A stretch of 5,614 nucleotides of DNA from Acidobacteriota bacterium (GTDB lineage Bacteria; Acidobacteriota; UBA4820; DSQY01): positions 1 through 5,614 of the forward strand of contig JAEMPZ010000150.1 in assembly GCA_022759065.1 (NCBI GenBank), given 5' to 3'. Made by a program: the position numbers and the translations under genes. The stretch's first letter is position 1. Every line of letters starts with the position of its first letter. Positions 1-5,589 of this stretch are shown piece after piece. The notes beneath the pieces are model-generated. The model was not told the origin of the DNA. It saw only the letters and a program-made list of their open reading frames with translations, and ran no database searches.

Positions 1-20
1 ACAAGCCACAGCCCTCTTTC

Positions 21-125
21 CTCCGTGACCTTGGCGCTTGGCCCTTGCATCTTTTACCCTTTGTGCCCTTTGTGCCTTTGTGGTGAATGCCTTTTCTTTT
101 CCATCGTTAAAGGTTCTGTGGCGCA
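21..125. repeat. Repeat block A (CTTTGTG/CTTGGCG-type)
   Basis: Begins CTCCGTGAC CTTGGCGC, then CCCTTTGTG at 57–65 and 66–74 and CCTTTGTG at 75–82, running into GTGAAT (83–88). Positions 68–88 match 310–330 of block B at 18 of 21 bases. CTTGGCGC at 30–37 recurs exactly at 310–317, and TCTGTGGCG at 115–123 recurs exactly at 332–340. In block A a 26-nt insert (89–114) separates the last two shared pieces, while in block B they are one base apart. The style recalls the TTCACCAC-plus-CACAGAG-type intergenic repeats of many environmental bacteria, from memory and unchecked. Confidence 0.7.
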
Positions 126-129
126 TTTT

Positions 130-181
130 CGACCACCGACCAACGACGGACGACGACCGCGCATGTATTCGCGCGTCCGTC
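130..181. repeat. Inverted heptamers with a central CGCG hairpin
   Basis: Four in-phase heptamers CGACCAC, CGACCAA, CGACGGA and CGACGAC fill 130–157 and share an invariant CGAC. GACGGACG (145–152) is the exact reverse complement of CGTCCGTC (174–181). CGCG at 158–161 can pair with CGCG at 170–173 around the 8-nt loop CATGTATT. This gives a 12-bp stem with a 5-nt bulge (153–157). There is no adjacent T-run on either strand, so it is not a standard terminator. Confidence 0.6.
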
Positions 182-257
182 TGCCGTCTGCCGTCTGCCG
201 TCTATCGTCTATCGTCTTACGTCTTACTCCTAACACCTGACACCTGACTCCTCACGC
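181..257. repeat. Degenerate heptamer tandem array, 11 units
   Basis: Eleven uninterrupted 7-nt units: CTGCCGT three times, CTATCGT twice, then CTTACGT, CTTACTC, CTAACAC, CTGACAC, CTGACTC and CTCACGC. C1, T2 and C5 are invariant in every unit while the other positions change stepwise along the array. CGTCCGT at 174–180 may be a degenerate twelfth unit. Confidence 0.85.
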
Positions 258-293
258 CTCCCTTGCCTCCCTTTCCTCCCCGTCCTCCCTGTT
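258..293. repeat. Nonamer tandem array, 4 units, G-quadruplex motif on the minus strand
   Basis: Four 9-nt units CTCCCTTGC, CTCCCTTTC, CTCCCCGTC and CTCCCTGTT share CTCCC and follow the heptamers with no gap. On the minus strand, 289–260 has four G-runs (287–289, 278–281, 269–271, 260–262) with loops of 5, 6 and 6 nt, fitting the G3+N1–7 quadruplex rule. Confidence 0.75.
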
Positions 294-301
294 AATCTTA
301 C

Positions 302-342
302 CTTGGTGTCTTGGCGCCTTGGTGGTGAATCTCTGTGGCGAG
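302..342. repeat. Repeat block B (CTTGGCG-type), partner of block A
   Basis: CTTGGTGT, CTTGGCGC and CTTGGTGG follow one another, leading to GTGAAT and CTCTGTGGCG. It is in the same orientation as block A and ends about 10 bp before the ribE stop. With block A it brackets the heptamer/nonamer core as imperfect direct repeats. Confidence 0.7.
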
Positions 343-352
343 ATCCTCTGTC

Positions 353-994
353 TCAAAACCCCATTTCCGTCGAGTCGTAGGCTTGGGGCTTTTGCTTGTT
401 GCCGGTTTGGCTCTTGAGGTATGCGACGATCTGCCTCGCGACGAGGTCGGTCTCTACGTTGACGAGGCTCCCCTGGCCAAGCGCGCCTAGCGTCGTGTTT
501 TTGAGCGTGTGGGGAATGACGGCCACTTCGATTTCGCCGCCTTTCACCGAGGCGACGGTCAAGCTGACGCCCGAGATCGCGATCGAGCCTTTCGGCGCGA
601 CCGCTTCCATCAGTTCGCCCGGCAAACGCACGGCCAGCGTCGCGCCTTCGCCCGTCATCTTGAGGGCGGTCACTTCGGCGACCGCTTCGACGTGGCCCTG
701 CACGAGGTGGCCGCCGATTTTTTCGCCAAGCCGCAGCGCCTGTTCGAGGTTGACCGGGCTGCCTCGCTTGAGCCCTTTGAGCGTCGTCTTCGAGAGCGTC
801 TCGCCGGAAGCGAAGGCCGCGAAGCCTTCATGGACAAGCTCTTCAACGGTGAGGCAGGCGCCCTCGACGCTGATGCTGTCCCCTATCGCCGCCTCGGAAG
901 CAATGCGCGGGCAGCGTATCTCAATGCGCAGCCCTTCGGCCCGCTTCCCGATCGAGCCGACGGCTCCAATTTCTTGGATCATCCCTGCAAACAT
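353..994 (-). CDS. ribE: Riboflavin synthase, alpha chain
   Basis: Catalyses the final riboflavin step, dismutation of two 6,7-dimethyl-8-ribityllumazine molecules to riboflavin plus a pyrimidinedione. The 213 residues form two homologous lumazine-binding barrels. The N barrel (about 1–97) has MFAGMIQEIG, GDSISVEGACLTV with Cys47, and ETLSKTTLKGLKRGSPVNLE. The junction is LGEKIGGHLVQGHVEAV with His101. The C barrel (about 98–193) has KGSIAISGVSLTV with Ser144, and IPHTLKNTTLGAL then VNVETDLVARQIVAYL. A polar, probably disordered tail covers about 194–213. Start 994 is chosen because the family begins MFTGIIEEIG and AGGAGG sits 4 nt upstream; the frame stays open to an ATG at 1069, but those 25 residues are unlike the family. 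It is the last gene before the repeat-rich region. No ribBA or ribH is in the window. Confidence 0.96.
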   Translation of the reverse strand: MFAGMIQEIGAVGSIGKRAEGLRIEIRCPRIASEAAIGDSISVEGACLTVEELVHEGFAAFASGETLSKTTLKGLKRGSPVNLEQALRLGEKIGGHLVQGHVEAVAEVTALKMTGEGATLAVRLPGELMEAVAPKGSIAISGVSLTVASVKGGEIEVAVIPHTLKNTTLGALGQGSLVNVETDLVARQIVAYLKSQTGNKQKPQAYDSTEMGF

Positions 995-1119
995 CGCCCC
1001 TCCTACTCGCAAGTTTCGCGATGAAAAGTTTTGCCTCCGGGGGTGATTGTGCCAGACCGCGGTGAACAACCATTTCGGCTAAACGAAGTGCTCATAGGCA
1101 TTTGGGGGCACCGTCATAT
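995..1119. other. ribD–ribE spacer, unassigned
   Basis: A 125-bp gap that breaks the overlap chain. I see no FMN-riboswitch core (no AGGATAT or GGGGCAGGGTG-type blocks). It holds an ACCGCGGT palindrome at 1056–1063, a small TTCG/CGAA hairpin around 1075–1088, a 4-bp TCGC/GCGA hairpin at 1007–1021 just before the ribE ribosome site, and GTGCC/GGCAC segments that could pair across the spacer on the minus strand. A 12-codon frame starting ATG ACG and reading MTVPPNAYEHFV ends at a TAG at about 1078–1080. In the same frame it is open upstream into the 3' end of ribD. Whether any of this is functional is unknown. Confidence 0.4.
999..1004 (-). promoter_or_regulatory. Shine-Dalgarno AGGAGG of ribE
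   Basis: A perfect AGGAGG on the minus strand followed by GGCG and the ATG at 994. It fixes the ribE start and lets ribE be translated independently, unlike the overlapped genes before it. Confidence 0.85.
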
Positions 1120-2214
1120 TCACATAGCGGGATTGGTGAACTCTTTTCTGATTATCAGGTCTTTGCCGGCCTGCTCGATGGCCGCGCCCTCGAGAGAAAG
1201 TTCCTTCCCCTCTTCGCCGATCTTTTCGAGAAGGCCTCGCCCGCTTCCGCCAAGCCGCAAGGCGACGTGGATTGAAAGGCGATCAACGAAGCCGCTGCGG
1301 AGGAAAGCTCCCGCCAACGGCCCGACCGCCTCCACATAGAGGCTCAGTATCTGGCGCGTGCGTAGAAGCCCCATTAGGGCGCCAAGGTCAATCCCTCCCT
1401 GGCCGTCGGGCGGAAGCTCCAAACATTCGACCATGGGCATCGAAGGAAAAGGCGGCGCGGCGGCGCCTGAAGGCCTGATTATCCAGCACGGGCCGTTTTC
1501 AGGGGCTCTTTGGAAGATGCGCCTTTCGGGGACGAGGGTGCCCATTCTATCCAGGATGATCCGGACAAGCCGCTTGTCGAAGCCTTGTAACCTCACCGTG
1601 AGCGAAGGGTCATCCTGAAGAACGGTGCCCGCCGAGACGAGGATCGCGTCCGCCTGGGCCCTCTCCTCGTGAACGACTCGGCGAGCCTCCGCGCCGGTGA
1701 TGTACCTGCCGTGAGCCGCCACGTAGCGCCCGTCGAGCGTCTGCGCCCATTTCAAATGAACGAGCGGGCGCCCTTGGCGGTAAAAATGGTGGTAAGCGGG
1801 GTCGAGAGCGGCGGCCTCCTTCTCGAGAAGCCCCAAGTGAACCTCTACTCCGCCCTCTCTAAGTTTTGCAAGCCCGCGCCCTTTGACTGCCGGGTTGGGG
1901 TCCTCTATGGCCGCGAAGACGCGCCGTACCCCCGATGCGAGAATTGCTTCGGTGCATGGAGGCGTCCTGCCAAAAGTGCAGCAGGGCTCAAGCGTCACGT
2001 AAAGGTCCGAGCCGCTTGAGTCGCCGGCGTCCCGCATGGCCTCTATTTCGGCATGTGGATTTCCGGGGCCCTTGTGGAATCCCCTCCCAATGACGCGCCC
2101 TTCGCGCACGACGACGGCGCCCACGCAAGGGTTCGGATGGGTCCGCCCGCGCCCTGGTTCTCCGGCGCAAATCGCGTCGCGCATGAAGTTCGCGTGAAGA
2201 CGCTCGTCGCTCAT
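1120..2214 (-). CDS. ribD: Bifunctional riboflavin biosynthesis protein RibD (deaminase/reductase)
   Basis: Carries out two successive riboflavin steps: deamination of diaminohydroxyphosphoribosylaminopyrimidine, then NADPH-dependent reduction of the ribose to ribityl. Length (364 residues) matches complete RibD. The zinc deaminase domain (about 5–145) has THPNPCVGAVVV, the His54-Ala-Glu56 site, and Cys78 and Cys87 in EPCCTFGRTPPC, followed by DPNPAVKGRGLAKL. The reductase domain (about 148–360) has LVHLKWAQTLDGR, YITGAEARRVVHEERAQADAILV and GTVLQDDPSLTVR. Two spots depart from the usual family wording: EPCCT where EPCSH is common, and VEAVGPLAGAF where VEGG is usual, with Glu295 kept but the Gly-Gly replaced by Ala-Val. 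The frame is intact, so it is called functional. The start overlaps the ftsY stop as ATGA and the upstream ribosome site is weak (GGGCGA), implying coupling. ribE lies 125 bp downstream. Confidence 0.95.
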   Translation of the reverse strand: MSDERLHANFMRDAICAGEPGRGRTHPNPCVGAVVVREGRVIGRGFHKGPGNPHAEIEAMRDAGDSSGSDLYVTLEPCCTFGRTPPCTEAILASGVRRVFAAIEDPNPAVKGRGLAKLREGGVEVHLGLLEKEAAALDPAYHHFYRQGRPLVHLKWAQTLDGRYVAAHGRYITGAEARRVVHEERAQADAILVSAGTVLQDDPSLTVRLQGFDKRLVRIILDRMGTLVPERRIFQRAPENGPCWIIRPSGAAAPPFPSMPMVECLELPPDGQGGIDLGALMGLLRTRQILSLYVEAVGPLAGAFLRSGFVDRLSIHVALRLGGSGRGLLEKIGEEGKELSLEGAAIEQAGKDLIIRKEFTNPAM

Positions 2215-3104
2215 TCGCCCAGAAGCCCTTGCGCGTAATCATCCGGATCAAAGGGGATTAGGTCGCTTACTCCCTCCCCCACGCCGGCGTAGCGAATTGG
2301 AACCTTCAGCGTGGAGGCGACTGAAAGCGCTATGCCCCCCTTGGCCGACCCGTCAAGCTTGGTCAGGATAACGTCGCTCACAGGCACGAAGGAAACGAAC
2401 TTTTGCGCCTGGCTCAGGCCGTTCTGCCCGGTCGTCGCGTCGAGCACGAGCGTCACCTGGTGCGGCGCGCCCAAAAGCGCCTTTCCCGCGACCCTGTATA
2501 TCTTTGAAAGCTCCTCCATCAGGTTGTGCTTGACGTGAAGCCTGCCGGCGGTATCAATGATTGCGAAGTCCAGCTTGCGCGCGACCGCCGCCTGAACGGC
2601 GTCGTAAGCCACCGCCGCCGGGTCCGCGCCTTCCTGTTGCCTGACGAGCGTGACCCCAGCCCTCCGCGCCCATATTTCCAATTGGTCACACGCCGCCGCG
2701 CGAAAAGTGTCGGCCGCGGCCAGCAGTCCCGTTTGCCCCTCGGCGGTCCGCTTCGCCGCCAGCTTTCCGATGGTCGTGGTCTTGCCGACTCCGTTGACAC
2801 CGACCACCAGCGCGACCCACGGCTTCGGCGGGGGCCCTTCGGGCGCGGGCGGCGGCGGCCAAAGGCGCCCAATGCGCTCGCGCAGGACATCCCTGAGCGC
2901 CGCGCCGCTCTTTCGCGCCTCCGCGGGAAGCTGGTCAAGCAGTTGCCGCGTCGTTTCGACTCCCACGTCCGCGGCGATGAGAGCTTCTTCGAGAGCCTCG
3001 ATCTCTTCCGCCGTGGCGGGCCCGCTGCTTTCAAACAGCCCGCGCAGCCGCGATGACAGCGCCTGCCTGGTTTTCTTCAGGCCATCTCTAAGCCTTCCTA
3101 TCAT
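2211..3104 (-). CDS. ftsY: Signal recognition particle receptor GTPase FtsY
   Basis: SRP receptor that docks Ffh–ribosome complexes at the inner membrane and hydrolyses GTP in step with Ffh. Of 297 residues, the N domain (about 1–85) begins with a basic amphipathic helix (MIGRLRDGLKKTRQALSSRL), the usual lipid-targeting element. The G domain shows G1 GVNGVGKTTT (102–111), G2 DTFRAAACDQL (132–142), G3 DTAGR (184–188), G4 TKLDG (248–252) and the closing GVGEGVSDLIPFDPDDY (274–290). The GVNGVGKTTTIGKLA wording and the C-terminal DLIPFDP distinguish it from Ffh, as does the absence of an M domain. There is no acidic A domain, so this is a short form. The start at 3104 gives TGATG with the lipoprotein stop and has GGGAG 6 nt upstream. 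The open frame continues upstream to 3335, but that part only overlaps the lipoprotein gene out of frame. The stop overlaps the ribD ATG as ATGA. Confidence 0.97.
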   Translation of the reverse strand: MIGRLRDGLKKTRQALSSRLRGLFESSGPATAEEIEALEEALIAADVGVETTRQLLDQLPAEARKSGAALRDVLRERIGRLWPPPPAPEGPPPKPWVALVVGVNGVGKTTTIGKLAAKRTAEGQTGLLAAADTFRAAACDQLEIWARRAGVTLVRQQEGADPAAVAYDAVQAAVARKLDFAIIDTAGRLHVKHNLMEELSKIYRVAGKALLGAPHQVTLVLDATTGQNGLSQAQKFVSFVPVSDVILTKLDGSAKGGIALSVASTLKVPIRYAGVGEGVSDLIPFDPDDYAQGLLGE

Positions 3105-3988
3105 CAGGGGCTCCCAAGCTTGGCCAGTATTTCCTTGGCCTTCTGTCCGGCGCTGCTCTCGGGCGAAATTCTCAAGACCTGCATCAGCGCCTGGCGGCTC
3201 TCCGGGTAGAGCTTCTCGTGAAAGAGCGCCTCGCCGTAGTTGCAGTAAAGCTCGGCGCCGTCGGTCTGTAGCGCGGGGTAGTCGTTCTGGATGAGGTCGA
3301 GGGCCCGTTTGTACAAAAGCGCCGCCTGGCCCCAATCCTCCTTGTGGGCCGAGATCAGGCCGAGTTTTCCATAGGCGCGGTAGTAGCCCGGATTCTCCTC
3401 GACGACCTTTTGAAAGACCGCCTCGGCGTCAAGCCACTTCTGCTGCCGCAAATAGATGATGCCCATGTTGTAGTAGGACTCGTACCTGCTCACGATGCCT
3501 GGGGCGTTGACCACCTCCCTGAACTGCGCCAGGGCCTTCTCATCCTGCCCCAGCTGCATGTAGGTCGCGCCTAGCGCGTTTTGAACGGCAAGCTTGTTGT
3601 CGGAAGTGCCCGGCCCCTGTTGAAGGCTTCGTTCGAGCCACACCAGAGCCTCGTCGTACCTTTTGTCGCCCAGAAGGAAGAGCCCTTTCGTGTAGCTGTA
3701 TTTTGAATCTGGCTGCAAGATGATGGCCAGGTCAATGTAGTGGTGGGCCGCCGGCATTTCGCCCTTCCCGGCGTACTCCAACGCCAGGTTGTAGGCCACC
3801 TCGCTGTTTTTTATGTTCTCGTCGCCAGCCGCGGGCTTGAAATCCGAGGGCGCCCCTTTCATCTGGGCGGCTTGCGCCCTTTTGTTGCCTTTGTCAACGG
3901 CGCCGCCGTTTTCAGGTTTTTTCTGGCCAGCGCACGACACGAGCAGCAAGGCCGCGCTCAACACCGCGGCAACCGAAGTGGTTTTCAT
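3104..3988 (-). CDS. TPR-repeat lipoprotein, possibly a Tgl/PilF-type pilotin
   Basis: A 294-residue exported lipoprotein. The N-terminus has Lys2, a hydrophobic stretch (about 5–17) and the lipobox LVSC with Cys19 as the lipidated residue. Ala20 after the Cys predicts outer-membrane sorting if the cell is diderm. A charged, low-complexity linker (about 20–60) leads into about six tetratricopeptide repeats near 64–95, 97–130, 134–166, 171–201, 202–236 and 245–278. The canonical small and aromatic positions are visible (for example YYNMGIIYLRQQKWLDAEAVF). TPRs bind protein partners, so this is a scaffold rather than an enzyme. Length, lipidation and repeat number resemble Tgl/PilF/PilW proteins that help assemble type IV pilus secretins, but no pilus gene is in view, so that role is a guess. 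Its GAGGTG ribosome site sits in the final codons of the cyclase gene, and its TGA overlaps the ftsY ATG by one base. Confidence 0.9.
   Translation of the reverse strand: MKTTSVAAVLSAALLLVSCAGQKKPENGGAVDKGNKRAQAAQMKGAPSDFKPAAGDENIKNSEVAYNLALEYAGKGEMPAAHHYIDLAIILQPDSKYSYTKGLFLLGDKRYDEALVWLERSLQQGPGTSDNKLAVQNALGATYMQLGQDEKALAQFREVVNAPGIVSRYESYYNMGIIYLRQQKWLDAEAVFQKVVEENPGYYRAYGKLGLISAHKEDWGQAALLYKRALDLIQNDYPALQTDGAELYCNYGEALFHEKLYPESRQALMQVLRISPESSAGQKAKEILAKLGSP
3111..3115 (-). promoter_or_regulatory. Shine-Dalgarno GGGAG of ftsY inside the lipoprotein gene
   Basis: GGGAG lies 6 nt before the ATG at 3104 and is contained in the Leu-Gly-Ser-Pro end codons of the lipoprotein gene. With the TGATG overlap this supports the short ftsY start and re-initiation by terminating ribosomes. 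Confidence 0.7.
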
Positions 3989-5583
3989 CCTTTCACCTCA
4001 TAGGCGGTAATGGGTTTGGTGATGCCTTTCACTTTGACTTTGCCGAGCTTCTCGAACTGGAACTGATCCTTGCACGCTTGGTACGTGGCCTCTCCAACGG
4101 CTATCTGGCCGGGAGCGGCCACCTCGGACTGAAACCGCGACGCGAGATTCACGGTGTTGCCGAGCACCGAATACTCCATGCGGCGCACGCTTCCTATGTC
4201 CCCGGCGACCACGTGGCCGGAATTGATCCCTATCCTGAAATTGAGCGGAGGCCTGCCGGGAAGCGTCCCTTCGTTGAACTCCCTGAGCGCCTCGCGCATT
4301 CCGAGGGCGCAGGCGACCGCCCTCGCCGCGTGGTCATCCGCCTCTATCGGCGCCCCGAAAACGGCCATTATGGCGTCGCCTATGAACTTGTCCAGCGTGC
4401 CGTCGTGCTTGAATATGACGTCAGCCATTCGCGAGAAGTAGTCATTGAGCAGAAGAGCGACCTCGCGAGGGGCCATGTCCTCCGAAAGCGTGCTGAAGCC
4501 GACTATGTCGGCGAAGAGCACCGAGACGTTCATCTCGCGCACTTCAAGGCTGAAAGCGCCGGAGCTTTCGCCGGACGAAAGAATCTGCGCCACGACGGCC
4601 GGGGAGTGATAGCGCTCCAGCCGAAGCTTGGCCACGCGCTCTTCCTGAAGCTTGTCCCGCAGTTCAGCCTGCCTTATCGCGACGGCGCCAAACCCCGCGA
4701 GCGCGGAGAGAAGGTCGAGGTCGAAATCGCCGTAGGCTTTCACTTTGAGCGGCGTGTCCACGTATATCAGCCCCAGGACTTTCTCCTCGAGCTTCAACGG
4801 CACGCAGAGCGCGGATCGAATTCCGAGCATCCTTATTGACATGCCCGCCTGGAACCGCTCGTCCATTTGAGCGTCTTGCGTGAGGATCGCGACGCCTTCG
4901 CAGAGAGCCTTGCGCGCTATCGTCTGGCTGATTTGGATGGTTTCTGAGCTTGAATCTCCCTGCCGGACGACTTTTGGCTCAAGCTCCCCCGAGCGCTGGC
5001 CGGCGAGCAGCAACACCCCGCGCTGGGCCTGGACGTGCTCCATCACCACGTCCATGATCTTCTCAAGGACTTCGTCAAGGTCCTTGGCCGAAATCAGGGT
5101 GCGAGACATGTCGGCGAGAACGGCGAGGATTTTGCTGTTTCTGGCCAGGCGGCCAAGCTGCTCATCGTCCTGGCCTGGAGTGGCCTGGGCGAGCCGCGCC
5201 GCTTCCAACTCTCCGCGGATATCATCTACCGAGCGGATGATGGTTCCGGAAGGGACCGGGATTTCGGTTTGCGATGGGGCGATGCGGACCCGCTCGCTTA
5301 GTTCCTCCTCGAACTTAAGCTCGAAAAGGCCCAGGGTAATGATGTCTCCCGGATTGAGAACGCGCTGCTTGACGCGGGTTCCGTTGACCGAGACGCCGTT
5401 ACGCGATCCAAGATCCCGGACCATCCATCCGTCCTGCTCGCGAACGAACTCCGCGTGCCTCCTTGACACCGTGTGATCATCAAGAACAAGGTCATTGCCT
5501 TCCTGCCGGCCAACGGTTGCACGCTCGCGGTCGAGCGTCAGAAACTTGTTTTCGCCCTGGATGGCATAAGCGAGCCGGAACAT
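3985..5583 (-). CDS. FHA–GAF–class III adenylate cyclase (cytosolic signalling enzyme)
   Basis: Predicted to make cAMP from ATP under control of two N-terminal sensor domains. Of 532 residues, an FHA phosphothreonine-binding domain covers about 21–90 (Gly25-Arg26, Ser40-Arg-Arg-His43, Ser60-Arg-Asn-Gly63, Asn67-Gly68), a GAF domain about 165–305, a charged helical linker about 306–330 (ending RYHSPAVVAQIL), and the catalytic domain about 350–532. Metal-binding aspartates are Asp359 (FADIVGFS) and Asp403 (KFIGDAIMAVFG). The adenine-selecting Lys399 is present, as are the transition-state residues Asn479 and Arg483 (NTVNLASR). The partner of Lys399 is Ser472, close to the Thr of class IIIb enzymes. 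No membrane segment or signal peptide is seen. ATG 5583 is preferred over ATG 5589 because GGGGAG ends directly against the upstream ATG but lies 6 nt before 5583. It is the first gene of the coupled operon and ends in an ATGA overlap with the lipoprotein gene. The effector is unknown. Confidence 0.93.
   Translation of the reverse strand: MFRLAYAIQGENKFLTLDRERATVGRQEGNDLVLDDHTVSRRHAEFVREQDGWMVRDLGSRNGVSVNGTRVKQRVLNPGDIITLGLFELKFEEELSERVRIAPSQTEIPVPSGTIIRSVDDIRGELEAARLAQATPGQDDEQLGRLARNSKILAVLADMSRTLISAKDLDEVLEKIMDVVMEHVQAQRGVLLLAGQRSGELEPKVVRQGDSSSETIQISQTIARKALCEGVAILTQDAQMDERFQAGMSIRMLGIRSALCVPLKLEEKVLGLIYVDTPLKVKAYGDFDLDLLSALAGFGAVAIRQAELRDKLQEERVAKLRLERYHSPAVVAQILSSGESSGAFSLEVREMNVSVLFADIVGFSTLSEDMAPREVALLLNDYFSRMADVIFKHDGTLDKFIGDAIMAVFGAPIEADDHAARAVACALGMREALREFNEGTLPGRPPLNFRIGINSGHVVAGDIGSVRRMEYSVLGNTVNLASRFQSEVAAPGQIAVGEATYQACKDQFQFEKLGKVKVKGITKPITAYEVKG
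3994..3999 (-). promoter_or_regulatory. Shine-Dalgarno GAGGTG of the TPR lipoprotein gene
   Basis: GAGGTG followed by AAAGG and the ATG at 3988. It is encoded by the Glu-Val codons of the Glu-Val-Lys-Gly C-terminus of the cyclase, which explains the ATGA overlap as a coupled junction. Confidence 0.75.
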
Positions 5584-5589
5584 GGGCAT

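Larger units (their letters stand above)
1..352. other. Gene-free, repeat-rich region downstream of ribE
   Basis: No open frame here looks like a protein; all are short and repeat-derived. Apart from the repeats listed separately, no tRNA, CRISPR array or intrinsic terminator (stem plus T-run) is visible after the ribE stop. The plus strand is strongly pyrimidine-biased from about 181 to 293, so a minus-strand transcript running on from ribE would be purine-rich. Confidence 0.8.

Noticed and set aside
145..181. Hairpin as an intrinsic terminator for the operon
   Set aside because: No T-run follows the stem on the minus strand and it lies about 170 nt past the ribE stop.
25..247. Short open frames across the repeat region on both strands
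   Set aside because: They translate the tandem repeats (for example LPSAVCRLSS), are present in several frames at once and lack ribosome sites.
181..257. Heptamer array as a CRISPR
   Set aside because: The units are 7 nt and contiguous, with no 23–40-nt repeats separated by unique spacers.
396..1046. Long plus-strand open frames opposite ribE (also 509–1024)
   Set aside because: They are antisense to a clear riboflavin synthase, have Ser/Arg/Pro-rich low-information sequence and no recognisable domain; typical of GC-rich DNA.
1045..1054. TGGCAC in the ribD–ribE spacer as a sigma-54 −24 box
   Set aside because: The matching −12 TTGC is absent at the needed spacing; CCCCC is found instead.
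995..1069. 25-residue N-terminal extension of RibE
   Set aside because: The family begins at MFxGxIxEIG and a perfect AGGAGG precedes the ATG at 994.
3105..3335. 77-residue N-terminal extension of FtsY
   Set aside because: Arg/Pro-rich sequence read out of frame from the lipoprotein gene; the amphipathic N-terminal helix and the GGGAG site fix the start at 3104.
4078..4839. A 253-codon plus-strand open frame opposite the cyclase (also 4880–5476)
   Set aside because: Antisense to well-conserved GAF and cyclase codons, with no family motif and no good ribosome site.
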